Origin: Frigoribacterium sp. Leaf186
GTDB taxonomy: Bacteria; Actinomycetota; Actinomycetes; Actinomycetales; Microbacteriaceae
Direction: 5' to 3'
Length of the DNA: 58,736 nucleotides
Assembly (NCBI RefSeq): GCF_001423905.1
Contig: NZ_LMPQ01000001.1
Coordinates: forward strand, 1,111,697 to 1,170,432
Shown here: positions 15,779 to 23,153 of the stretch, in pieces
How the letters are laid out: each line of letters opens with the position of its first letter
Position numbering within the stretch: the stretch's first letter is position 1
Translations under genes and position numbers: made by a program
Notes under the pieces: model-generated
Seen by the model: the letters and a program-made list of their open reading frames with translations, nothing else
Told to the model about the DNA's origin: nothing
The model's database searches: none

Positions 15779-17317
15779 TTGAGCATCGACCCCTCTCCCC
15801 CGACGACCGTCGGCGACAGCCGCGCCGGAGACAGCCGCGCCGGCGACAACGCGGCGGCGGGCGCCACGTCGGCGGGCGCCGACGGCGACCAGGCCGCGAC
15901 CGCCGCCCGCAACAAGCTCGTCATCGGGCTGCTGCTCGTCTCGGCCTTCGTCGTGATCCTCAACGAGACGATCATGGGCGTCGCGCTGCCGAGCCTGACG
16001 CGCGACCTCGGCATCACCGTCACGGCCGGCCAGTGGCTGACCACGGGCTTCATGCTCACCATGGCCGTGGTGATCCCGATCACGGGCTTCCTGCTGCAGC
16101 GCTTCAACACCCGGCCGGTGTTCATCACGGCCATGAGCCTGTTCAGCCTGGGCACGGCCATCTCGGCCGTCGCGCCGGGCTTCGGCGTGCTGCTGCTCGG
16201 CCGCGTCGTCCAGGCGTCGGGCACGGCCATCATGATGCCCCTGCTCATGACGACCGTCCTCACGCTGGTGCCGCCGGCGACCCGAGGCCGCACGATGGGC
16301 AACATCTCGATCGTCATCTCGGTCGCGCCGGCCATCGGTCCCACGATCTCGGGCGTCATCCTGAGCGTGCTCGAGTGGCGCTTCATGTTCATCCTCGTGC
16401 TGCCGATCGCCCTCGCCGCCCTCGCCCTCGGCGCCGCCCGCGTCAAGAACGTCACCACGCCGAAGAAGGTGCCGCTCGACGTCACCTCGGTGATCCTGTC
16501 GGCCTTCGCCTTCGGCGGCATCGTCTTCGGGCTCAGCTCGATCGGCGAAGGCGCCGAGGCCGCCGTCCCCGCCTGGGTGCCCCTGGCCGTCGGCGTCGTC
16601 GCCCTCGTCGCCTTCGTGCTGCGCCAGCGGGCGTTGCAGCGTCGCGACCGGGCGCTGCTCGACCTGCGGACCTTCCGTTCGCGCACCTTCACCATCTCGG
16701 CCTCGGTGCTCGGTGTCGGCATGATCGCGCTCTTCGGCACGCTGATCGTGCTGCCCATCTACCTCCAGAACGTGCACGGCCTCGACCCGCTCGCCACCGG
16801 CCTGCTGCTGCTGCCCGGCGGTCTCGTGCAGGGGCTGCTCTCGCCCGTCGTCGGCCGCCTGTTCGACCGGTACGGCCCGACCGTCCTGCTCGTGCCCGGC
16901 ACGACGCTCGTCAGCGCGGTGCTCTGGTTCATGTCGACGGTGTCGGAGTCCACGCCGATCCCGATGGTGCTCGCGGCCCACGTCGCCCTGAGCATCGGCC
17001 TGGCGTTCATGTTCACGCCGCTGTTCACCTCGGGCCTCGGCTCGCTGCCCTCGAACCTCTACTCGCACGGCAGCGCGATCATCGGCACCGTCCAGCAGCT
17101 CGCCGGAGCCGCCGGCACCGCCGTGTTCGTCACCGTGATGACCCTCGCCGCCACCGCCGCCGCCAGCCAGTCGGGCGCCGGAGCCGCCGCGACCGGGGCG
17201 GGCGTGCGCGCGGCCTTCCTCGTCGGGGCGATCATCTCGGTGTTCGCCGTCGTCGGGTCGTTCTTCGTCCGGCGCCCGCCGGTCGTCGAGGGCGCCGAGC
17301 CGGTCGTCGCCCACTAG
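15779..17317 (+). CDS. DHA2-family (EmrB/QacA-type) multidrug MFS transporter
   Basis: 512 residues from a TTG start, chosen because GAGGAG is 6 nt upstream. The polar N-terminus contains a short repeat (GDSRAGDSRAGDN). Then fourteen hydrophobic spans, the DHA2 number, with the hallmarks VILNETIMGVALPSLTRDLG (TM1 motif D1), GRVVQASGTAIMMPLLMTTV (motif B/C) and a VIPITGFLLQRFNTR loop (motif A variant). Members exchange drugs for protons. It is preceded by the ABC exporter pair and followed by a GC-rich low-complexity gap. No regulator is directly adjacent. Confidence 0.93.
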   Translation: MSIDPSPPTTVGDSRAGDSRAGDNAAAGATSAGADGDQAATAARNKLVIGLLLVSAFVVILNETIMGVALPSLTRDLGITVTAGQWLTTGFMLTMAVVIPITGFLLQRFNTRPVFITAMSLFSLGTAISAVAPGFGVLLLGRVVQASGTAIMMPLLMTTVLTLVPPATRGRTMGNISIVISVAPAIGPTISGVILSVLEWRFMFILVLPIALAALALGAARVKNVTTPKKVPLDVTSVILSAFAFGGIVFGLSSIGEGAEAAVPAWVPLAVGVVALVAFVLRQRALQRRDRALLDLRTFRSRTFTISASVLGVGMIALFGTLIVLPIYLQNVHGLDPLATGLLLLPGGLVQGLLSPVVGRLFDRYGPTVLLVPGTTLVSAVLWFMSTVSESTPIPMVLAAHVALSIGLAFMFTPLFTSGLGSLPSNLYSHGSAIIGTVQQLAGAAGTAVFVTVMTLAATAAASQSGAGAAATGAGVRAAFLVGAIISVFAVVGSFFVRRPPVVEGAEPVVAH

Positions 17318-17989
17318 CGAGCCGCGCGCGGCCGCCCGTGCAGGCGTGCACGCGCCGGCGCGGTGCCGTTGCCGGTGCGGGCGCGGGCGCAGGTGCGGTG
17401 CCGGCGCCGGCGCGGATGCGACCTCTGGCGCCGGTGCCGGCGCGGGTGCGGTGCCGGCGCGGGTGCGGGCGCGACCTCCGGTGCCGGGGCGGATGCGGGT
17501 GCGACCTCCGGTGGCGGTGCCGGGCTCGTCACGTAGCGACGGCGACGACCCGCCCGGAGCCGGATCGCTGCCGCGCACCGCCGGCCGGCCGAAACCTGTC
17601 GGCAACTCCTGATTCATGCCGCGCGTCAGCTCGGGGTCGCCGTCTTCCAGGCCCATCTGCCACCGCGGGTCCTGCGTGCCCGACGCGCACGACCGCGCCG
17701 ACGATCCGCCGGTGGGCAACCGCCTCCGAGGGCACCAGCGGGCCGGCCGGTCGCAAGCTGCGGGCAATTCCTGACCGGTGACGCTCCTCGCCTCGGTGCC
17801 GCTGATGTCCTCGCCCTAGCTTGGACAGCGATCCTGCGTTGCCGACGTGCGCCTCCTCTCCGCCGTCGATCCCTCGGCCCGGATCTCGTGGCGGACACGG
17901 CCGCCAGGCGCGAGTAGCGTCCGGGCACGTGCAGATCATGCACAGTTGCAGACCACGCACCCGTCGTCGCACCACCGGGAGGCCGACCC
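17318..17989. repeat. 672-bp gene-free gap with GC-rich low-complexity array
   Basis: From about 17338 to 17530 the DNA is built from interleaved GCCGGCGCGGGTGCGG- and GCGACCTCCGGTGCC-like units, a degenerate minisatellite with open frames on both strands but no codon signal. Two diverged copies of the second repeat family follow (GGCAACTCCTG at about 17601; GGGCAATTCCTG at about 17766), each preceded by a GGCCGGCCG-like block. Near the MFS start, GTGCA (17929-17933) and TGCAC (17939-17943) form a small dyad, and the MFS gene has GGGAGG as its ribosome site. I see no credible gene in this stretch. Confidence 0.6.
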
Positions 17990-19459
17990 ATGACCAGCAC
18001 ACCCGCCACCTCGTCCGGCGGCACCAGGAGCCTGGTACCCGCCCGCATGGATCGCCTGCCATGGACGAAGTTCCACTGGTCGATCGTCGTCGGCCTCGGA
18101 TTCTCGTGGGTGCTCGACGGGCTCGAGATCCAGATCGTGGCCTCGGCCGGGTTCCAAGCCGACCTCGGGCTCACCGCCGCAGAAGTCGGTCTGCTCGGAA
18201 CGATCTACCTCGTGGGCCAGGTGTTCGGCGCACTGATCTTCGGGCGCATGGCCGACAGCCTCGGTCGCAAGAAGTTGTTCATCCTGACGCTCGCGATCTA
18301 CCTCGTGGCGAGCGCCATCGCCGGCCTGTCGCCCAACTTCGTCTTCTTGGCCGTGTTCCGGTTCTTCGCCGGTGCAGGCATCGGTGGCGAGTACGCCGCC
18401 ATCAACTCGGCGATCGACGAACTCATCCCCTCGAAGTACCGCGGACGCGTCGACATCGCCATCAACGGAACGTACTGGGGTGGGGCAGCCCTCGGAGCGA
18501 CCGCCAACATCTTCTTGCTGAACCCCGACCTCTTCGCCGAGAACGTCGGCTGGCGCATCGGGTTCTTCATCGGGCCGGTGCTCGGGCTCGCGATCATCTA
18601 CCTGCGGCGGCACATCCCCGAGAGCCCTCGATGGCTGATGACCCACGGTCGCGAGAAGGAGGCGGAGGCGACGGTCGACGAGATCGAAGCTCGCGTCGAG
18701 CGCGACAAGGGCACCGACCACCTGTCACGGGTGTCGGACGACCAGGCGATCGAGGTGGTGGCCGCAGGACGGATCGGCTTCGGGACCATCGTTCGCACCC
18801 TGGTCCGTGACTATCCGAAACGCACCTTCGTCGGTGCGGCGATGATGATCACCCAGTCGTTCCTCTACAACGCGATCTTCTTCACCTACGCCCTCGTGCT
18901 CCAGAACTTCTACGGCACGAGTCCCAGCAGCACGCAATACTTCTTCTTGATCTTCGCCGTGGGCAACCTGCTCGGACCGCTCGTGCTCGGGCCACTGTTC
19001 GACAGCTGGGGTCGGCGTCAGATGATCTTCCTGACGTACGCCGTGTCGGCTGCCGTGTTGGCCGTGTCCGCCATCCTGTTCCAGGCCGACGTGTTGAACG
19101 CCGCGACCCAGACGGCCTTCTGGAGCGTCTCGTTCTTCTTCGCCTCGGCCGGGGCCTCGTCGGCGTATCTGACGGTCAGCGAGATCTTCCCACTAGAACT
19201 GCGCAGTCAGGTGATCGGGTACTTCTTCGCTCTCGGCCAGATCGTCGGGGCCGTCGCGCCCAGCCTGTACGGAGCACTCATCGGTGACGGCGGCGACCGA
19301 GGGCCGTTGACCGGTGGGTACTTCCTCGGCGCCGGGGTCATGCTGGTCGGCGGTGTCATCGCCCTCCTCTTCGGCGTCGATGCGGCACGCAAGTCACTGG
19401 AGACCATCACCACGCCCCTCTCGGTCGTGCCGCCGTCGAAGCAGTCCCCCCGGGGCTGA
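17990..19459 (+). CDS. MFS transporter, sugar-porter/metabolite-proton symporter type
   Basis: 489 residues with GGGAGG before the ATG. Twelve spans with sugar-porter-like motifs: FGRMADSLGRKKLF (motif A between TM2 and TM3), FRFFAGAGIGGEYAAINS (TM4), HIPESPRW at the end of TM6 (PESPR signature), a long central loop, GPLFDSWGRRQM (motif A of the second half) and SEIFPLELRSQVIGYFF. Such proteins take up sugars, aromatic acids or other organic acids with protons. Base use looks somewhat less GC-extreme than the neighbours, so transfer is possible. It stands alone; a small GTGCA/TGCAC dyad upstream could be an operator. Confidence 0.9.
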   Translation: MTSTPATSSGGTRSLVPARMDRLPWTKFHWSIVVGLGFSWVLDGLEIQIVASAGFQADLGLTAAEVGLLGTIYLVGQVFGALIFGRMADSLGRKKLFILTLAIYLVASAIAGLSPNFVFLAVFRFFAGAGIGGEYAAINSAIDELIPSKYRGRVDIAINGTYWGGAALGATANIFLLNPDLFAENVGWRIGFFIGPVLGLAIIYLRRHIPESPRWLMTHGREKEAEATVDEIEARVERDKGTDHLSRVSDDQAIEVVAAGRIGFGTIVRTLVRDYPKRTFVGAAMMITQSFLYNAIFFTYALVLQNFYGTSPSSTQYFFLIFAVGNLLGPLVLGPLFDSWGRRQMIFLTYAVSAAVLAVSAILFQADVLNAATQTAFWSVSFFFASAGASSAYLTVSEIFPLELRSQVIGYFFALGQIVGAVAPSLYGALIGDGGDRGPLTGGYFLGAGVMLVGGVIALLFGVDAARKSLETITTPLSVVPPSKQSPRG

Positions 19460-19523
19460 CCCTCGACGTGCGATGGGCCGGAGGTCGGTCCTAGCCGTCT
19501 GGGCGCCTGCTTGCCAGGTCAGA

Positions 19524-20489
19524 TCAGGACGTCGCCGTCTGTAGCCCGCGCCCGACACCCTGCGGAGGTACGGCGAGGCGCCAGCGTCTACGCCCCCGGG
19601 GCCCCAGCACCCGTGGCAGTGCGGCGTCGCCGATGCGAGATGTCGGCCTCGCACCACCCGCCATGTGGATCAGGGCCTCGACGGCGTCGACGGTCGCCTG
19701 CCACCTGTCCCGTACCATCTGCGCACTCGCACGGAAGGGCACCCGACCGCTCCGGGCGATGTCCGAATCCTTCGACCGGTCCTGCTCGAAGCGATCGGCG
19801 TGGTGGGCCCGCCCGTCGGTCTCGAGGCCGACGACCCCGTCGACCACCATGTCGATGATCTTGCTCGTTCCCTCGATGGGAACCTGACGCACCACGTGAT
19901 GCCCGGCGCGACGGAGTCTCGTGCCGGCGGTGCTCTCGAGGATGCTCTCCGCGCCTCCTTCGCTCCAGGCCACGAGCCCGGCGGCGTCCGCTCGCAGGCG
20001 GGCCAGCACCTCGGCCGCGTCGTCGTCATCCGAGACGATGCCCGCCTCGCGCGCCCAGTCGACGAGCACGACGGCGTCCTCGAACGAGTCCGCCTCGACG
20101 ACCGCCCTCGCCAGCGCGTCACGGGGGTCCACCGCCCACGTCGAGCCACGACCGCTCAGGTCGACGGAATCCCACACGACCCGCACGCCACGGCGGCGCC
20201 GCAGACGCGAAGCCGTCTCGGGCACCGACACCGTCAGGGGCGGCCGACGCCACGACCACGCCCCGAGCAGGTGGAGCGCCGACGCGCCAGTGAGCCGGCC
20301 GCCGACAGCCACCGCGACGTAGCGGGGGTCGTTCTTCGGCCACGTGGAGTACCACCCCCGTCGGGGCCTGCTGACGCTCTGCGACCGGACGGCGCCGGTG
20401 AGATGGCGGTCGGTGGCCCCGAGCGCGACCAGGTCGCGTTTGTGGAGCAGCCCCCCGGCGGACGTGACGAGCTCGGCGATCGTGGTCAT
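19524..20489 (-). CDS. AbiEi-like winged-helix protein with C-terminal DUF559/Vsr-type endonuclease-like domain
   Basis: 321 residues from the ATG at 20487-20489. N-terminal part: TTIAELVTSAGGLLHKRDLV followed by SVSRPRRGWYST, the small winged helix seen in type IV antitoxin AbiEi and related actinobacterial proteins. C-terminal part: KIIDMVVDGVVGLETDGRAHH, then FEQDRSKDSDIARSGRVPFR, which keeps the (V)E-x-DG-x-xHH and DR-x-x-D pattern of DUF559 nuclease-like domains (restriction-endonuclease fold). These two-part proteins are common solitary genes in Microbacteriaceae; whether they are nucleases or part of defence is unknown. No AbiEii-type toxin lies next to it. Confidence 0.75.
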   Translation of the reverse strand: MTTIAELVTSAGGLLHKRDLVALGATDRHLTGAVRSQSVSRPRRGWYSTWPKNDPRYVAVAVGGRLTGASALHLLGAWSWRRPPLTVSVPETASRLRRRRGVRVVWDSVDLSGRGSTWAVDPRDALARAVVEADSFEDAVVLVDWAREAGIVSDDDDAAEVLARLRADAAGLVAWSEGGAESILESTAGTRLRRAGHHVVRQVPIEGTSKIIDMVVDGVVGLETDGRAHHADRFEQDRSKDSDIARSGRVPFRASAQMVRDRWQATVDAVEALIHMAGGARPTSRIGDAALPRVLGPRGRRRWRLAVPPQGVGRGLQTATS

Positions 20490-20653
20490 GGGAAACGAGA
20501 GTGGCCGAGACCCAAACGACGCCAGGCCCGCGGCGAAGAGGGTGTGGATCACCTGGTCTCGTCCACCTTCGAGGAGGAGACGTCCGCGAGCCGATCGAGA
20601 CGCCGACGCCGACGCCACGCCACGCCGCACCCGACGCGACGTGATCCCCCGTC

Positions 20654-20733
20654 GGCAACTCCCCTTCGGTGCACTGTCGCGTCCGTCGGCCCGTCGACCG
20701 GTGGGCCGATGTCGACTGCGGGCAGGAGTTGCC
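20654..20733. repeat. Inverted pair of the GGCAACTCC repeat between two minus-strand genes
   Basis: GGCAACTCC (20654-20662) and GGAGTTGCC (20725-20733) face each other across 62 nt in the 299-bp gap between the AbiEi-like gene and the NAD(P)HX epimerase gene. No other feature is seen in this gap. Confidence 0.55.
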
Positions 20734-20788
20734 CCCGCCCGAGGGTAGGAGTCGGCCGGAACGGACGAGCGGGGTCAGGGGGCGGTGG

Positions 20789-21562
20789 TCACGGTGTGGA
20801 GAAAGCCGGCGGGAGCCGCGCCAGATCGACACCGATGCCGATGTCGACGAGCACGAGCCGCCCCGCCAGTCGCGAGGCCGGGGCGACGAGCAAACCCACC
20901 TTGTGCCCGCCGAACGTCACGGTGACGTCCGCAGCCAGCACGGCGAGCGGATCGGGCACGGTTCCGTCGTCCACCCCGATGCCGCTCGGCACGTCGACGG
21001 CGACCAACACGGGCGGAGCCCCAGCCGCACCGGCCCACGCACCGGCACCGGCGCCGGCACCAACACCAACACCGACACCGACACCGACACCGAGCATCGC
21101 CTGCACCACCCGCAGGGCCTCACCTCGTAGGCCCGGACCGTGCGATCCCGTCCCGACCAGCCCGTCGAGCACCACGTCGTACCCGGGCAGGCTCTCCGAG
21201 ACCGCCGCTTCGTCGCACCAGCCCTCGACGTCGTCCAGGACGGCCCCGGCCTCGAGCGCCGCGGCCAACGCCTCCTCGTGGACGCGTGCGCCGGCGGGCA
21301 CCACGGTCACCGCACCCCCGGCCGGCACGAGCTCGCGAGCGAGCGACTCCCCCGCGTAGAGGGCGTCCGCCCCGTTGTTTCCGCTGCCCACGAGCAGCAG
21401 CACCTTCGTGGTGCGACCACCCCGACGAACCGAGGAGGCGCGCAGCACCTCCCTGACGACGGTCGCCAACCCGTCGGCGGCGCGCTGCATCAGGGGTTCT
21501 CCCGCTTCGAGGTGTGGGCGCTCGGCCTCGCGGACCTGCGCGGCCGTCCATGCGTCGATCAT
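20789..21562 (-). CDS. nnrE: NAD(P)H-hydrate epimerase (YjeF N-terminal domain protein)
   Basis: 257 residues from the ATG at 21560-21562 (MIDAWTAAQVREAE). The protein epimerises damaged R-NAD(P)HX so that the dehydratase can repair it. Signatures: AGEPLMQRAADGLA, LLLVGSGNNGADALYAGESL (the YjeF_N glycine-rich loop with Asn and Asp), VVLDGLVGTGSHGPG, VAVDVPSGIGVDDG and VTFGGHKVGLL. The ADP-dependent dehydratase domain found fused in many bacteria is absent and no such gene is seen in the window. Unusually, between VQAML and APPVLVAVDVPSG sits a run of Gly-Val then Gly-Ala dipeptides encoded by a hexanucleotide repeat (about 21040-21096). Confidence 0.88.
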   Translation of the reverse strand: MIDAWTAAQVREAERPHLEAGEPLMQRAADGLATVVREVLRASSVRRGGRTTKVLLLVGSGNNGADALYAGESLARELVPAGGAVTVVPAGARVHEEALAAALEAGAVLDDVEGWCDEAAVSESLPGYDVVLDGLVGTGSHGPGLRGEALRVVQAMLGVGVGVGVGVGAGAGAGAWAGAAGAPPVLVAVDVPSGIGVDDGTVPDPLAVLAADVTVTFGGHKVGLLVAPASRLAGRLVLVDIGIGVDLARLPPAFSTP

Positions 21563-22135
21563 GACCCGAGCCTGCTCCGCTCCGTCGCCAGCCGACCAGG
21601 CCTGCCTCGCCAGTCCGTCCGGCCGGGTCCGGACCCAGACCCTGCTCCGGCGCGCAACCTCGTGCGAGGTGCGAGGTGCGGGGTGCGGGGTCTGCCGAGG
21701 CCACGACAGGGTCGGCAAGTCCTCCGCCGTGACGCCGCCGGTGCCGAGGGCACGGGTCGCACGCGTCGCTCACGGCAGGGAGGAGGAGTTGCCGACCTTC
21801 CACGCTCACCGGGCGGGCAAGGTCGGGAAGTGCGAAGCGGGCAGGAGGGCAGGTCGGGCAGGGCGGACGGGCGAGCAAGGCGGACGGGCGGGTAGGGCGG
21901 ACGGGCGGGTAGGGCGGACGGGCGAGCAAGCCCGGCGGACGGGGGCAAGGCAAGGCGGGGCGGGGCGGGGCGGACGGCGGGCGGAGCGGACGGCGGGCAG
22001 GGCAGGGCGGGCAGGGCGGAAGGGCAGGACCGGGCAGGTCAGGGCCGCGCGGGGCGAGCAGAAGGCGCAGAACGTGCGCAGCGAGCACTACGACCACAAC
22101 CCTCGCCGACCGCCGGGCACTGCCAGACTGGCCGG
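21563..22135. repeat. 573-bp gene-free gap: hairpin of the GGCAACTCC family plus 17-bp minisatellite
   Basis: GGTCGGCAAGTCCTCC (21710-21725) and GGAGGAGTTGCCGACC (21782-21797) pair at 15 of 16 positions across a 56-nt loop. Then four 17-bp units of the form GGCGGACGGGCGRGYAR run from 21862 to 21929, flanked by less regular GGGCGGGGC and GGCAGGGCG blocks out to about 22060. The long open frames here on both strands lack coding character. No promoter for the hydrolase gene at 22136 was recognised. Confidence 0.65.
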
Positions 22136-22933
22136 ATGCGTGCGAGCACCCCCAACCCCGTCGACGGCACCGAGATCGCCTACGAGGTCGACGGCGACGG
22201 TCCGCCCCTGGTGCTCGTGCACGGCTCGGGCCTGTCGCGGGGCACCTGGCGCGGCCTCGGCTACCTGCGCGACCTGCAGCGCGACTTCACGGTGGTCGCC
22301 CTCGACATGCGCGGGCACGGCAAGAGCGGCAAGCCCCACGACCCCGCGGCCTACGACATGGACCTCCACCGCGGCGACGTCGCGGCGGTCCTCGATGCCA
22401 CCGGGCTCGACCCGGCGCACTACGTCGGCTACTCGTTCGGCGCCCGGATCGGCCTGTCCCTGGCCGCGAACGAGCCCGAGCGCCTCCGCACCCTGACCAC
22501 GATCGGTGGCAGCTGGGCTCCGATGAACGGCAACATCGGTGCGACGTTCACGCCCGACTGGCACGACGCCCTGACGACCGGCGGCATGGCCCGCTTCGTC
22601 GACCGCTGGGGCGAGACGATCGGCCGCCCCATCGACCCCGAGACGCGTCTCGCCTTCATGCAAGACGACCCCGCCGCCCTGGCCGCCTTCTTCACCGCCG
22701 CCGAGACGGGTGGCGGCCTGACCGTGGCGCAACTCGACTCGGTCGAGGTCCCGACCCTGCTGCTCGCCGGCACGCGCGACGTCGACCGGCACCGCGAGTC
22801 GCAAGAGGCCGCGCGTCGCATGCCCGCCGCCGTCTTCTACTCGCTCGTCGGCCAGGACCACGCGTCGTCGCTCCTGCCCGTCGACCAGGTGACCGACCTC
22901 CTGCGCACGTTCCTCGAGACCGTCGACGCCTGA
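22136..22933 (+). CDS. Alpha/beta hydrolase
   Basis: 265 residues, a minimal alpha/beta-hydrolase fold. HGSG (about 30-33) supplies the oxyanion hole, followed by MRGHGKSGKP. The nucleophile is the Ser of YVGYSFGAR (G-x-S-x-G, about 102), the acid is in AGTRDVDRHRE and the histidine in GQDHASSL, all in canonical order. The cap domain is short and helical (about 130-205). This branch includes 3-oxoadipate enol-lactonase-like and epoxide-hydrolase-like enzymes, but no substrate can be assigned. No operon partner; it is followed by a 32-bp tandem repeat. Confidence 0.9.
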   Translation: MRASTPNPVDGTEIAYEVDGDGPPLVLVHGSGLSRGTWRGLGYLRDLQRDFTVVALDMRGHGKSGKPHDPAAYDMDLHRGDVAAVLDATGLDPAHYVGYSFGARIGLSLAANEPERLRTLTTIGGSWAPMNGNIGATFTPDWHDALTTGGMARFVDRWGETIGRPIDPETRLAFMQDDPAALAAFFTAAETGGGLTVAQLDSVEVPTLLLAGTRDVDRHRESQEAARRMPAAVFYSLVGQDHASSLLPVDQVTDLLRTFLETVDA

Positions 22934-22948
22934 CGCCCGCCGACGCGA

Positions 22949-23012
22949 CCAGGAGGCGCGGCGAGCGACCGCGGGAGCCACCAGGAGGCGCGACGAGCGA
23001 CCACGGGAACCA
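22949..23012. repeat. 32-bp tandem duplication containing the GGAGGCGCG motif
   Basis: Two adjacent 32-bp units (22949-22980 and 22981-23012), each beginning CCAGGAGGCGCG and differing at about three positions, follow the hydrolase gene. A third GGGAGGCGCGG copy is at about 23048. This shows the dispersed motif being locally amplified. Confidence 0.75.
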
Positions 23013-23153
23013 TCGGCGGACGCGACGGTCGGCCCCGCGAGGCCCCGGGAGGCGCGGCCCGCGACCGCAGGACGCCGCGGCTCCGCGGCGCGCGACCCCG
23101 GCACCGGCCAGGCGCGAGCGGACCCCCGCCCCGGCTGCGAGAATGGGCGCACC

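Noticed and set aside
17338-17530. Long Pro/Ala/Arg-rich open frames in the low-complexity gap
   Set aside because: Both strands are open in several frames, there is no ribosome site and the composition follows the DNA repeat.
19524-20489. AbiE-type toxin-antitoxin pair
   Set aside because: Only the AbiEi-like part is present, fused to a nuclease-like domain; no AbiEii nucleotidyltransferase toxin gene is adjacent.
21830-22080. Long frames across the GGGCGGAC-rich gap, including extensions of the NAD(P)HX epimerase
   Set aside because: They encode only repeat-derived Arg/Pro residues, and the epimerase family start is clearly MIDAWTAAQ.
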